NCBI GenBank assembly: GCA_036785325.1
Contig: JAXIVH010000126.1
Coordinates: 411,286 to 475,285, forward strand
Source: Urophycis tenuis
Lineage: Eukaryota; Chordata; Actinopteri; Gadiformes; Phycidae
Length of the DNA stretch: 64,000 bases
Reading direction: 5' to 3'
Below are positions 24,331-36,310 of the stretch, piece after piece. Positions within the stretch are counted from its first letter, which is position 1; every line of letters starts with the position of its first letter. A model generated the notes under the pieces. That model saw only the letters and a list, made by a program, of their open reading frames with translations. It was not told where the DNA came from and did not search any database. Made by a program: the position numbers and the translations under genes.

Positions 24331-25040
24331 GCCCCATCATTGTAAGGCAGCACACAAGCATCAGCCGCATTGAAATTGCCATGAATTAGTCATGTGTTGC
24401 GCGAACTACATTCGCTGGAGATCGCTTTTCCGGTTTCCACTCGTAAACAGCGCTACGGTGTGATAAATGCTTCGACTGATTGGCGACAACATATATACTG
24501 TATATATCTTTTGCCTTCATTTCTGTAAACTTTTTTTTTCCTAGTAATCTGTATGTAATGACCAGAATGGTCATTCTGGTCCCTCTACCGGTGTGGCATT
24601 GAATTGCATTTCGACACATAAACCCCACACAGAACCATCACAGGCTCATGACTGCGTCCGAGCAACTGCATGGCCATTGCGTGATCACTACGTAATCCCT
24701 ACGCAGAAGCATAACTCAGCCGTAAGAGCCTGAACCAAGGGATGACCGGTGTACACCGATGGGACGTCAGTTAACCAACACCATCACTGAGCATTACAGG
24801 TTAGCAAATATAAATAGTTGGAAGTTAGAAGATTAAAAACACATTGTTGCCTTTGGTGTTCAACTACAGTCTTTTAAAATGTTCTTGAGCATTGTGATCA
24901 CCACAGTTTGAATACATTATGCTGTTTCAATCTTGGAATCGCAGTTTACACACAGTTGAAATGAACTATTATTGTGCACATTCTTTGTTTCTTTAGCTGC
25001 TCTCCATTTAAAATGTCATATTTTTGTTGTTTTTGCACAG

Positions 25041-25137
25041 CAGGGATTTCCAGGTCTACCAGGTCTCCAGCGTGTACATACACAGAGCAGACTACAGTAA
25101 GCCTACAGCTGAATGCCACTCCAAGCCCAATCATCTG
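25041..25137 (+). CDS. Candidate internal exon, unidentified
   Basis: Flanked by the acceptor TTTTTGCACAG (25040, with a NAGNAG alternative three bases later) and the donor CTG|GTATGT (25138). One frame is fully open and contains VYQVSSVYIHRADYSKPTAE; a second frame is open too. Family not recognised. Splice sites and composition are the only support. Confidence 0.3.
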
Positions 25138-25552
25138 GTATGTTCAAAAACATGAAACATGCTAAAAATGCTTAGTGGCATGTTTGGGTTTTTTATGAGT
25201 CAGAGTTGAATCAACCGCAATGACCCAGTTGATTCTGCTATCCGTCTCATTGGACAACTCCTACATTAGCCTTAATAACAAATTTGGCCGTGGACAAACA
25301 AACTAGTATACTAACTAGTTATCACGGGGAAGACGAATCCTACACCACTGAAACGGCCGTTTACAATTTAGATTGTGTAAAGTTAACTAAGCTATAGTAT
25401 AGCTATAGTAACCGTACAGAATGCATTGTTAGACGTTGTCGAAACGAGCGCTCCTCCTCCGGACGAGACGCGTGTGTCAGTGGAGAGCAGGCAGGTACCT
25501 CAGAGCTGGTGGCCTGTCAGGTTTTAAACTGCACACTCGTCTGTCTCTTTCG

Positions 25553-25856
25553 ACTATTTAAAAAGCGGGTTGCTGAAGTCATACTTCCTCGTTTTTTCAA
25601 ATGACTCAACAGGCATAGGTCGTCTCTGTTACTGGTCATTCGGTTTTTGATATCAGGAGCCTTTTCACGCAGAGATTGGCCATAGTGGGACATTTAGCCT
25701 CAGAGGTGCAGTGGAGCACGAGGTAGCGCGTTCATCAACCGGCTGCTGCAAGTTCCTTGAAAAGGATGGCTATGGCAAAAATACTGCATCTCTCAGCAGG
25801 CATGGTGGTGGCTTTTCACTCTCAAGTCCGCAACATGAAATTAAAATCTCCATATG
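25553..25856 (+). CDS. Candidate first exon with TATA-like box, unidentified
   Basis: A TATTTAAAA box near 25553 lies about 210 bp before an ATG at 25766. The frame MAMAKILHLSAGMVVAFHSQ runs 30 codons plus one base to a strong donor, ATATG|GTGAGT, at 25856/25857. An alternative open frame through the same segment contains SGTFSLRGAVEHEVARSS, so the reading frame is unsettled. Joining the first frame to an acceptor at 26217 keeps phase. Identity unknown. Confidence 0.3.
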
Positions 25857-25961
25857 GTGAGTGAATTCACTGAAGTCCAGCTTCAGTGATTTCTTGAGGC
25901 AACACATGTGGGTAAATTTTGAGTCAATTACAAAAGTTGCATGCCGAACACAAATGTTTAG

Positions 25962-26095
25962 TAGGACTGCCAGCAGTCACAAAGGTATTCACAGCACAAG
26001 TCCTGCTGACCCCAGCGACCGCCATTTTCACTCCAGAAAACACACACAAACACACTCACAAAAACACACAACCACACACACACACACACACACAC
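25962..26095. repeat. Dispersed repeat copy 2 with CA-rich tail
   Basis: Nearly identical to 17217-17314 over about 98 bp, then CA repeats (pure from about 26073 to 26095). It lies within the putative intron between 25856 and 26218. Confidence 0.85.
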
Positions 26096-26217
26096 TCCCA
26101 CATAGACACACATACAGTACATAGCGTGCATAGAACACGCTCTCTCTCTCTCCCTAAGTTTATGTTTATTATTTTTATTACACAACACACTTTATTACAC
26201 AGTGTGTTGTGTCCTAG

Positions 26218-26435
26218 ATGGTGAGGAGCCAGGGGTCTCAGACACTCAGGAGGGGTCTGAGGCAGACCTGTTAGCAGATTGGGCTGGCAGCCCTGAACCC
26301 AGAACACACCTCCACCACACAGATAGTGAACTACCTGCATTGTTAGGTCTACCTGCTTTTGTGTGTGTGTGTGTGTGTGTAGTATTTTTGTTATTATGTC
26401 AGCATAATCACGAAACAGACCTACACCCACATTAA
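26218..26435 (+). CDS. Candidate exon, acidic protein segment, unidentified
   Basis: After GTCCTAG (acceptor at 26217, alternative at 26202) one frame reads GEEPGVSDTQEGSEADLLAD and WAGSPEPRTHLHHTDSELPA before entering a (GT)n run at 26361-26380 and stopping at 26435. Composition is that of a disordered acidic protein. The real 3' limit is unclear because of the GT repeat. Confidence 0.3.
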
Positions 26436-26469
26436 CAGCCACTGATCTACAACACATAATATTACTGGT

Positions 26470-26560
26470 ATATAATATTATACTTTATTCATCCCACAGC
26501 GGGGACATTTCCTAACAGCATCTAACAGTCACACAGTAAGCAACTGACATAGTGGGCCAT
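26470..26560 (-). mobile_element. LINE 3' end fragment
   Basis: Minus-strand AAATGTCCCCGCTGTGGGAT followed by AATAAAGTATAAT is the usual tail of fish LINE 3' ends. No coding part remains. Confidence 0.45.
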
Positions 26561-26614
26561 AGTGAGTTACCATAGTCACTCACTATGGTCATCACTGAAT
26601 ACAGTTCTGCAAAG

Positions 26615-26759
26615 CAGCAGGAGAAGAAGGAGGCTCTGGGCTGAAGGAGGAGCAGTGTTATGAACAGTGGGCTGCTAAGGTGGGCCTCAGCCCTTCAGAA
26701 GCTGAGTCATCAGATGGGCCGAAGAAGAGGATGAGCAGGCTGGAGAAGAATGTTTTAGG
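26615..26759 (+). CDS. Candidate exon, unidentified, followed by an 82-bp intron
   Basis: An open frame of about 48 codons, with EEQCYEQWAAKVGLSPSEAE and DGPKKRMSRLEKNVLG, ends at a consensus donor GG|GTGAGT (26760). A strong acceptor, TTCTTTTGCAG, lies 82 bp on at 26841; this spacing is typical of fish introns. The next reading stops after about ten codons, where the minus-strand Gypsy relic begins. A host gene cut off by the retrotransposon is one explanation. Its acceptor is weak (several AG at 26614-26620). Confidence 0.4.
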
Positions 26760-26855
26760 GTGAGTTAGCATTTCATTCTTATAGGAGTCGTCACTGTGAA
26801 CCAACAAGTGATTATTTTCCTTATTTCAGCTTCTTTTGCAGAGTAAGCTGCCTCT

Positions 26856-27640
26856 TCAGCCAGCATGTCTAACATGATGCTTTTGACTCATGTTAGACAC
26901 GCCTAACATAATGATCCTCTCCACTTCAAGTAGACCAATGTACCAGGGTGCTTCAACTTCAATCTCAACTTCCTTGAAACCGTCCTCAATGGGATGTCTC
27001 TTGAGGATAACCAAATTTTGTAGTCGGGGGTCCAGGGTCCGATGATGGTCAGCAATGCGTTTGTTCTGGGCAGCCTTTTGAAGCAAGGCCACTCGAGTTT
27101 CCCTCCAAACCTTGCAACATCGATGAAGCTGACCCTGGACTGAAGGCACCGTGATCTCTCTCTCTCTATGGCTGGGAACAGGGGTGTTCCCATGATGTGG
27201 CATCATTTTCTAGCGCACCATGATGTCTCCTTGACAACCCATCTGCATCCGCATTCTGCTTACCAGCGCGATACTTGATATCAAAGGTGAATGTGGAAAG
27301 TGCAGCTAGCCAGCGGTAGCTTGTGGAATCAAGCTTGGCTGTGGTAAGCAGGTATGTCAATGGATTGTTATCTGTGATAACAGTGAAGGAATTTCCATCC
27401 AGATAGTCGTGAAACTTTTCTGTGATGGCCCATTTAAGGGCCAAAAATTCAAGTTTGTGTGCTGGATATTTTGCTTCACTGCAGGAGAGTCCTCTACTAG
27501 CATAAGCTACCACATACAATCTCCCATCCTGCTCTTGATACAAAGCAGCTCCTGATCCTGTTGTGCTGGCATCTGTGTGGAGCACATGAGAGATCTTAGG
27601 ATCAGCATAACCAAGGTTTGGCTTTTAAGCGAAGCACCGC
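26856..27640 (-). pseudogene. Ty3/Gypsy pol relic A: RNase H joined to integrase C-terminus
   Basis: From high to low coordinates: LGYADPKISHVLHTDASTTG (start of the RNase H region), LEFLALKWAITEKFHDYL, VITDNNPLTYLL and IKYRAGKQNADADGLSR (end of RNase H, about 27240). A short stretch then leads directly to IWLSSRDIPLRTVSRKL and LKHPGTLVYLKWR, matching the integrase C-terminal (GPY/F-type) domain. The integrase catalytic core is missing, so a deletion has joined the two. The frame shifts between 27206 and 27166. No LTR was identified. Confidence 0.88.
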
Positions 27641-27659
27641 ACAGTGATCATTTCCTTTA

Positions 27660-29281
27660 TTTCAGGCTTCAATGAGCTCGCTTTGAGCTCCTCTTGAAAT
27701 GTGGTGCCCAAGTCTGCGTCTTGGGCGGAGAGGTATGCTAGTTGAGTTTAGATCTAGTTCTCTGAGATGACAGTCGCTGTTCACTCGAAAGACACTGGGC
27801 TTTGCGACTCTCTTTAGAGTGGACAAGTCTCTCAAGATCCCGAAAGACACCCAGTGAGTCCCCTGTCTCCAATTGAAAGAACTTACTTGTTCACTGTTTT
27901 TATTTCCACCAAGATTGGCCGAAGGAAGTTCATGTAAAGTATGTTTGCTTGATCACTATACATTTCGCTCAACAGCCTTGCAGAGTAGCAGTGTTCTGCA
28001 CTGGCTGCGAGACTGAAGTGCAGCTTCAGTGGATCTCGCTGTTGCAAAATTCTGTCGATGCAGTCAGCTACACCTAACCAACGAGTAGTGGACGGTGACA
28101 GAACTTTTAGTGGGCACGCTCCATCATTTAGAGTTTCGTAGAGAGTTTTGTAGTCAGTTTGACGTTTGAGTGAGAAAAGCAGTTGTAGGGTTCTCGTATT
28201 ATATAGTCTAGATTGCTAGGGAGTTGAGCCATGGCCTTGTTTGCCACTATATCTAATGAATGACAGACACACCTTATAAGGTTTAGATTGGGCTGTTTTG
28301 TGATTTTTTCCTACCATAACACTCGCTCCCTCTGTGGCGATCCCCACAATTTTTTTAATGTTTAGGCCATACTCTTGCATGAAGGTGAGGATCGCGTCTG
28401 TCATGCCCCTGGCATTTGTGCATGTCACTTCAATTAACCCCAGGTAAGAGCTGATGAATTTGCCATGTTTTAGTGACCGGTATTTAATGCATATGCACAG
28501 CAGTTTAATGACAGATACAGTATATCGGTGGTCTCATCCAAGTAAAGGGAGAATGGGGACTCACCGATATCGTCCTTTAACTCACATCTGAAGTGAGGGG
28601 CCAGCACTGATTTTATGATGGCCGATGTTATGATTTCTCCAAATTCCTCTTCTAGGACATCTGACAGGTCGTCCACGGCATTGATTGACGTGTGGCCGGC
28701 CACGTATGTTGCGATTCGAAGTTCCCTTCTCTTCTGATCATTACTGATGTCACCCTCTCCAGAGCATGTTGCCCTAGTGAACGACCTAATGCTAACATTT
28801 ACACTCCTTGTGTCTCTTTGTTTCAGTGTGGTCTAGCTCGTATCTCGCTCCTGCAGTACTTGCACCGTGCCTTGGACGGACCTTGCGCGACAGGTGCGAC
28901 CCATGCTTTTAAAGCTTCATCAGCCTCCCACTCCTTTCTGTAGTGCTTTTTATATTTACCCCACTTTGACATTGCTCAAAATCTATCTATCTACCTTTTT
29001 GAAATGGGTCGGTAGAATGTAGAACAATGGCAGAACATTCTGAAATGTATCGTTTTTATTTTATCTGACGTAGGCCTATTCCGCTGACTGCCTTTACAAA
29101 TGTCTTGCTGGCCATGTTTGTACCGGGTGTGATAGCTACATTATAAACCTAAAGTTAGAACAACATTTTAATTGTTTGATCAAATGTATGATTGGTCTGA
29201 GAACAAAAAAACGCCCGTCTCGTTAAAAGTAGCATAGTAGCATAGCGACGTAGTCAAAAGAAGCCCAATCTGGCAACACTG
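27660..29281 (-). pseudogene. hAT-superfamily transposase relic (BED finger, DUF4371-like)
   Basis: The minus-strand order is a terminal sequence CAGTGTTGCCAGATTGGGC ending at 29281, then an ATG at 28972 beginning MSKWGKYKKHYRKEWEADEA with CKYC (a BED zinc-finger half). Next come KRELRIATYVAGHTSINAVD and VLAPHFRCELKDDIGESPFS, with LYLDETTDI at about 28600-28530. VGIATEGASVMVGKNHKT lies at about 28350, then STTRWLGVADCIDRILQQRD and SARLLSEMYSDQANILYMNF at about 28100-27950. Stops and frame changes are many. The second terminus was not found; the 27660 boundary is approximate. The terminus abuts a Gypsy RT fragment, so the element inserted into that retrotransposon. Confidence 0.82.
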
Positions 29282-29443
29282 GTAAGGGGTATTTTTTCAC
29301 AGTGATGTTAATTTTCACGGTGATGTTATTCAGACCTTGGAAATCAAAGGGCGAAGAGACTTATCCTTCTTGACCACAAAGAAGAATTCAGCCCCAACAG
29401 GAGATGATGATGGACGGATGAGGCCATCATCAACGAGTCCAGT
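29282..29443 (-). pseudogene. Ty3/Gypsy RT N-terminal fragment (element A)
   Basis: Minus-strand translation gives GLIRPSSSPVGAEFFFVVKK then DKSLRPLI, and after a frame slip LNNITVK and KYPLP. This is the conserved start of Gypsy reverse transcriptase. It breaks exactly at the hAT terminus at 29281. Same strand as the RNase H relic at 27.2-27.6 kb, so probably the same element. Confidence 0.85.
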
Positions 29444-30489
29444 AGCGGCGCCAGACTTTTTTTTCTGCAGGTGCTATGGGGGTGCTTGGCGCTTTACCGA
29501 GGGTGCTATGAAATGAGGGTGATGGCATATGTGTCAAGTGGTTCTCTACTACAACACCTCCCCACCATATAGTCTGTCATTACATGTTTGCTCTCTGAAG
29601 TGTCTTTGGAGTCCATGAAAAGCACCATACAAATCAATCGTATTATTAATATTATTAGGCTATCATTAAAAGGCTACTTTAGACGGACGTGCATACAGCC
29701 GAGTTCATCTCTGACAAAATGCATGCAGCATGTTACGTTGACTTGCGCTAGTCTAGCACCAGCGAACACTGCAACTAGAAGGACTGAATGAAATTTGTTG
29801 AAACCGTCTCCAACTATAAATAACAGACTGGCTAACTTGGGAATGAGGTCCTATTTCCAAAATTAATGCGATAAGGGTGTCTAACGGGAGCCCTGTTGCC
29901 TATGTCGATGTCACATCTTAACATTTTGGTTTGTGAGGGCACCACCCCAAAGAGATAGAGGTTTAGGTTGAGTTGCTGAATAATATCATCCAGCAGTCAA
30001 ATGAGTGCACCAGAGAGAGGATGTTGTTGGAATTTTGTGAATACTGCCATGACGTCAAACGATGCATACACAGGAGTGGATGACAAATCAACTGCGGAAT
30101 TGATGGAACTGATAGAACTGATAGAATTTAGATTTTTTGATTGCTGCAGCAAGCAAAAAGGCACAGTTCATACAGAGATGACAAAGAAGTGCGCAGCAAG
30201 TACCCTTTTTATAGAGTAAGGTAAACAAAGAATGAGTACGTATGAAGTCTGGTGAACTAAGTTGTCCTTGAAGAGATAATGAAATACGACTTCATTAGAT
30301 AGATACAACTCCCTAGCCCTGTCATATTCACTGCCAGCTGAGATCTTAATGTTACTGTAAAGCAAAACACTTAGGGTATGGCGTAGAGGTCAATTGTCAT
30401 GGGTAAGTTACAATCTCAAAATAGAAGGCCCCAGGAAGGGTCAGTCACGAACAACCATAATACACAGAGTTCACACAGACCACAGGCTC
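29444..30489. other. Sequence between two Gypsy relics
   Basis: No recognisable coding domain. It may hold degraded LTR or leader sequence of either Gypsy element, but no LTR pair was found. Confidence 0.35.
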
Positions 30490-30892
30490 GAATATAGGCT
30501 CGAACATGACTTGGAAACAAGAACCAGAGATAGCAGCAACACTAACACCTGATCTCCTGGGATGAAAACTCTTAGCATTCCACCCCTTCATTCTTCCTTG
30601 GCCAACTCACAGGCTACATTTAGTTTGTAGTGGAATGCAGAAACATAATTTAATGAATTTTTTTCATTCTGTTCAACTTCTGGCAATCCAAACACATCCT
30701 GAGCTTCGTGGCTCAGGTGGAATTGCTTGGTTGGTTGCAACCTGACAAATATTACACCATTTAAAATGTTCTACGACATCATTTCTGAAGCCGATATAAA
30801 TAAAGTAAAACAAGGTTTTATTCACACCCAAATAACCGGTGAGTCGGTCATCGAGTGCAAGCCTCAGACTTCGGTATTCCTTCAGGACCACT
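30490..30892 (-). pseudogene. Ty3/Gypsy relic B: integrase zinc finger and C-terminus
   Basis: Minus-strand LALDDRLTGYLGVNKT followed by WCNICQVATNQAIPPEP (30890-30690) matches the H2C2 zinc-binding domain that begins Gypsy integrase. A GDQVLVLL plus SGSCFQVMFE pair, split by a frameshift, at about 30580-30490 matches the integrase C-terminal region. The catalytic core is missing. A LINE occupies the sequence just upstream. Confidence 0.78.
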
Positions 30893-31895
30893 TCAGAATC
30901 AGAATCAGAATCAGAATCAGAATCAAGTTTATTGCCAAGTAGGTTTACACCTACAAGGAATTCGACTTGGTGCAATTGGTGCAAGGGAAAAAACAGTATT
31001 AAAAATATAAGTAAGTAAAAAAAGTAAAAAAGTAGAAAAGTAAATAACTATAATAAAATAAAATAAATATATATATACAATGAATATGAGTATGAATATG
31101 AATATGGATATGGAATACAGAGCAGTAGTGCATGCAGAGGAAAATGGAAAAATGGTGGACCCGAATGAGTGCACACTGTACACACTGTGCGTTAATGTAA
31201 CGCAGACGATCTGAAGATGCCACGTTAATGTAGCATGTAGGTCTGTGTGGGGGGAGGGAGAGAGTCAGTGTCAGTGGGGGCTCCGGGCCTTGTTGACAAG
31301 GCTAGTGGCAGACGGGAAAAAACTGTTCTTATGCCGTGAGGTTTTGGTCCTGATGGACCGCAGCCTCCTGCCAGAGGGGAGTGATGCAAAAAGATGGTGA
31401 CCGGGGTGGGAGGGGTCGGCCATAATCTTACCTGCACGCCTCAGGGTCCTGGAGGTGTACAGGTCCTGGAGCGACGGCAGATTGCAGCCAATCACCTTCT
31501 CTGCAGACCGAATGATGCGCTGCAGTCTGCCCTTGTCCTTGGCGGTGGCAGCAGCGAACCAGATGGTGATGGAGGAGGTGAGGATGGACTCAATGATGGA
31601 GGAGTAGAAGTGCACCATCATTGTCCTGGGCAGGTTGAATTTCTTCAGCTGCCTAAGGAAGTACATCCTCTGCTGGGCTTTCTTGATGAGGGAGCTGATG
31701 TTCAGCTCCCACTTGAGATCCTGGGAGATGACAGTTCCCAGGAAGCGGAAAGACTCCACAGTGTCAATTGTGTAGTCGCAGAGGGTGATGGGGGCAGGTG
31801 AGGCTGAGTACTTCCTGAAGTCCACAACCATCTCCACTGTCTTTAGAGCGTTGAGCTCTAGGTTGTTCCGGCTGCACCATGTCACCACCCCCAAT
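30893..31895 (-). pseudogene. L2-type LINE, 5'-truncated, inserted in Gypsy relic B
   Basis: The minus-strand frame is open from about 31894 to a stop at 31271. It carries the region after the RT catalytic box: NNLELNALKTVEMVVDFRK, FLGTVISQDLKWELNIS, RMYFLRQLKKFNLP and SFFPSATSLVN. It is over 200 codons without a stop, suggesting a fairly recent insertion. The 3' end carries a (TTCTGA)n-type tail at 30893-30935, which meets the Gypsy integrase reading directly. The RT core and endonuclease are absent, as expected of 5' truncation. Confidence 0.9.
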
Positions 31896-31990
31896 CATCC
31901 TGAGATGATGTCATGAGGAGTCCATCTACAAATCAGCACTTCCCCTTTAACAAAAAGGACACCTACTCAATTTCTTCCTCCATCATAACA
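31896..31990 (-). pseudogene. Possible upstream part of Gypsy relic B
   Basis: Minus-strand reading just beyond the LINE gives a weak match to the segment before integrase (KGEVLICRWTPHD-like after a frame choice). Weak evidence; it would place the LINE insertion inside the Gypsy pol gene. Confidence 0.3.
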
Positions 31991-34900
31991 GCTTCAAAGA
32001 GTGACCCTATGCTATCTTGCTACCCTCCTCTGCTCTTCCATCTCCATAGCCACAACAGCAGGTTGTGGCTATGGAAAGGCTGAGGGCGAGACATCCCATC
32101 CCAAAGATTCAGGACATGTTGGACAGTCTAAGTAGAAGCTCTTGGTCTTTCCGTATATAGAGTTAGCCTTTCCACCTTAAACTCAGCACCGTGCTCTATG
32201 TTCTCTGCATGCAGGGGGGAATATAGGCAGGATGTTATTAATCAGGATTTCAGGCTTGAAACAGTGAGAACACTGTTGTAGTCTTAAATATGAACAAGAC
32301 GGCAAGCGTGTAAGTATATTTTTGATTAAGATGTTTGTTGCTCTCCGATCTGTGACAAGATTTAGCCAGCATTGACTGGAAGCTGTAATCAACGCATTTG
32401 TTCAGCTATAGTTAAGTTAATGTGATATAAAATTACTAATAAGCAAAATGTATAACATCTCTTATATGTTAATAATATGACATAATAAAACATAATAATA
32501 TGAAATTTCCATGTCCTGTTTTTTTTTTTAACAAGTGACATTGCACACACCTGGCTCAAGGGTTGACCCAGGAAATATAGATGGAGCCATCAAAGATGTT
32601 ACTAGAAAGGAGGACTAACCACAAGTTCAACTTACCTGTACAAGGCTCCTGTAGGCAGGCCAAGGTCAGGAATGCAAAGCTGGAATCAGACTCAATCATG
32701 AGAGCAGAGATGGCTTGCTGGTTGTTTCTGCCCTCTTTCTCCGTCTTTTGAATGCATAATAAGAACTAATAATACAGATACATCATAATAAGACAACATA
32801 TACCATACCGCCAATAAGTTAGGTTAGCAGTAGAAAATAAAGTGAGACTGAGTGACCTGCAAGTCTCAGAAAATGGTATGGTAGGAAAGATTGAAGAAAG
32901 TCTGGACTTTATCATTACTATATTATTATTCTGAGGGAGATTTTAGATCTACCTCAGATTTAGATTTAGAATATGGCAACAGTTAGTTAAGAAGTCAAGT
33001 AGTTAATATCTTTTGTAAGGTGGAGTGAAGATATGCATGTCATTTCTCGAATAGATATGTATGTCATAGTACCATATGCCATAGTTTAATAATTATATGA
33101 AAGCCTTATGAACTGAATTACGTTATCAGCATCATTACGATATGAATTTGTATATTCTTACATGCTGATCTGCTTGCTATCAGACAATAATCTGGCTTGG
33201 TTGTGAATTAGCCTTCTAATGCTTTGGTTAAAAATAATTAAAGTAATAATACAGCCTATAACACTTTGGCACCATTATAAAACGACTATTGTAATGTAAT
33301 GTACAACACATTCCAGGTCTTACCGTTAGTTTCAATTTGTCACTGGCTGTAATCTCAGCTTCTCACAATCTCCTCCACTGTGCTATTTTCCTAAATGACC
33401 CAGAATATATTTTGTTACCTCCTCTCATCAGGGGGCAACATTCTGTACATTTCACATACAGATGAATGGAAGACATGAAGCAAAGGTAATATAGTGATAT
33501 GTAAAACAGGATTCATTGTGAAAGCTAGCAAGACATTTGGCACTCTATCTTTGTGACCACAACCGCAGAATTCGAGAGATGGATGGCTTGGGGAGGCTAG
33601 TCTTGCAACGCTAACTTGTGCTGCTGCATTGTAGAACACTCAATGTTTTTCACTTTTTGTGGAAAAGTCCCAAACCAAAGAAAGAGGGACCGATGAATCG
33701 AGAGCATTTAATCAAATGCTAATAAGGCTGGACAACAATAATTGAAATAACCTACTGCATCTCAAATATAAAATCTCTTTAATGGCATTTTTTCCATCGC
33801 ACCATAGAGGAACCTGTGGTCACTCCTTGACACAGAAATAACACTGATAAACTATGCAATGTCAGAAACGACTAAAACCAATATGTGACTGAAAAGAAAA
33901 CCAAACCATAAAACAACTTATTTTAGATGGAAACTGATTCATTCAGACTGCACCTCTCCCCCTAAATCCGATTAAGAGCTTAAACACAATGTATTCATAT
34001 TTTGATAGTGACCGTGGCCAAGCACAAATAGGGAGCTCTGTATAGACTGACTTGACTGATTTGTATTGCATACTGGCAGTTCTATGTTGTTATGTTAACT
34101 TTGTCAGCAGATGGCACGTGTTTTGAGAGTTAAATGAGGTCAGGGTAAGCCCCGACACTTGCTCCTCCTGACCAAGACACAGATGGCTTGGCTGTGCACA
34201 TGACAGAGCATGAGAGAGAGAGATGTTTTGTCTTTATTGTTTCACAACAAACTGAGTTACTGCAGACTTTCTTTATGGCATTTGGGATCAAGAGAAGTGT
34301 ACGGGGGGAACATATCGACATAGACCCTGAATAGACGCGTCAGTGCCACCAGTGAATTCATACGTTGTGTGTCTGCGTGACGTGAAGGTCGTGGTCCCAT
34401 TATGTCCACCAGGTCCACGCAGCCCCTGATTCGGACGGCTGCTTGCAGCCCTACATTTTGACACTGTGGACTGTACTGTCACATGGTCGTGTTGAAGAGA
34501 AGATGTGAAAGGAGATCGACCCTGAGCCACATTCATATAATGACATTTTGTTTGCTAATGTGCATGTTTCTTCTTGATTTTCATGGCGTTTGCCAAACAA
34601 TGTTATGGTGCATTACCGCCACCAAATGGAATGAAGAGTGGATCTGGAAATGAGCATGTGTGGAGCGCCATGCCAGTCGTTTGCCGTCTGACGTGGTTTG
34701 TCAACATTTCTGACGGCAGGCGTTTTCATCATTTGAGCATGATTGTATGATTTCTCGTCGGGATGCCCTCGGTGTCCTGACGAGATGACTGTCTGTCCTG
34801 ACTGTCTTTATATTCCTTCAAAGATGTTTGGTAAACATTTTGGGTGATGGCATATTTTCACGCACATCCTCTCTTCAAAACAACAGTCCATGTTGTTATT

Positions 34901-35959
34901 TGGAGCATGTGCAGTCGTGCGCGTGCTGTGCGTACTAAATTGTGCACATGGTGTGTAGAAGGGTCCACAGGGGCCCTCGCGGAAAACGGAAAGTAGAAAT
35001 TTGTCTTACACTTCCGCGGACCTCGAGTATGTCCGAGCCCTTAAGTACTGGGAAACCAAATTTGTACACATTTCAGACTACACTACAAAATGGTGTCACC
35101 CTATATGGAGCACAAGTTAACCAATGAAAACTAATTTATCGTCACCATGAGCGTGGGAAAAATGACGTAATCATGGCCCATGCTAAATGTACATCCATGG
35201 CTGGATTCACGGGTCAGCATCAGTAAAAGTGACATTTAGTACTGGTGATCTGACCAATCGTAGTCTTCAGACTTCTTAGCCAATCATGTTTGTTCAGTGG
35301 CCATAGGTGGCGTGATATGTACGTCTTATGACGTAGTAGAAGAGTTGAAAAAAACGTATTGAAACGGATTTTGGTCAACTGAGCAGTTCCTCAAAGAACA
35401 CACACATGAACACTTAAACCAGGTTGCATGGAAGACTATCCAGGCAAAGTAAAAATAAAGTTAACTCATGACGTAGACGTCTAGCAACTGACAGTATGCA
35501 ATACAAAATCTTCAGAGGGAAAACTGCATCAAATAAAGGCCTAAATATCAACTATTGAATAAAATCTGATATGTGTTTAAAATGTACTAACAACAAAATC
35601 AAGTTTTTAGTTTTGCTTTGTATTTTGAGTAATTATTGCAATTGCTTACTGTAATATCATGGTCAGTCATAAAATGCTACCTTCCAGCAGCTAGGCAGAT
35701 GTCTGTAGGGGAATGGTATGAAAAGCCACAGTATGTTTTAGAAAAGGCATAATGTAGTGTACAGTTATAATACAGAACTTGCTAATTAAGCTCAGCACAC
35801 GCAGCCATGAAGATAGGCATACATAGAGGGAAGGGGTCATGAATAATTAGATGGCCATATGGCAGAAATTGTACTACATATGAAAAATGCAGGACCAGAC
35901 TCAATTCAATATAATAATAATGAAATAAATGTTTGAAATAAAATGAAATCATTTTTTTC
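31991..35959. other. Intergenic stretch without recognised genes
   Basis: About 4 kb of mostly AT-rich sequence. I saw no conserved domain, RNA gene or clear transposon terminus. Short open frames near 34.3-34.5 kb and 35.0 kb have no recognisable content. Confidence 0.4.
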
Positions 35960-36310
35960 ATTTCCATTTGTATTTATTTCCACATCCAAATTCCCCCCCA
36001 CATTTATTTCTGTTTTTATTTATTCCCTGATAGTTTGTCCGGAAATGAACATGATAAAAGGAACAATGTACATGAAACGCCCATTGATTGAAATGATCAT
36101 GGAACCAATGGGTCTTTTCTGAGCTGTCAAAAGACAATGTTTTCAACTTGTCATCCACCCAAAAACTGTAGTCAGGTTATACTTCTGAAGAAGCTAGTCC
36201 TAACAGCAATTATCAGCCAAATGTCTTCAAACATTTAGTATCACAAGGAATTACAGAAATAAATATATTCATATATACACAGATGTGGAAATAAATGATT
36301 AGGGGAATAA
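35960..36310. mobile_element. Foldback element with two nested inverted pairs
   Basis: ATTTATTTCCACATC at 35972-35986 pairs perfectly with 36282-36296. Further in, ATTTATTTCTGT at 36002-36013 pairs with 36253-36264. The outer limits are approximate. It looks like a noncoding MITE or foldback; superfamily not determined. Confidence 0.55.

Noticed and set aside
23739..24382. Collagen-like protein on the minus strand
   Set aside because: The GLPG pattern comes from a 17-bp repeat read in all frames and breaks the Gly-X-Y period.
24560..24581. 10-bp palindrome (GACCAGAATG and complement)
   Set aside because: Short and isolated; nothing around it suggests function.
30893..30935. Independent hexanucleotide microsatellite
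   Set aside because: It is the 3' tail of the adjacent LINE rather than a separate repeat.
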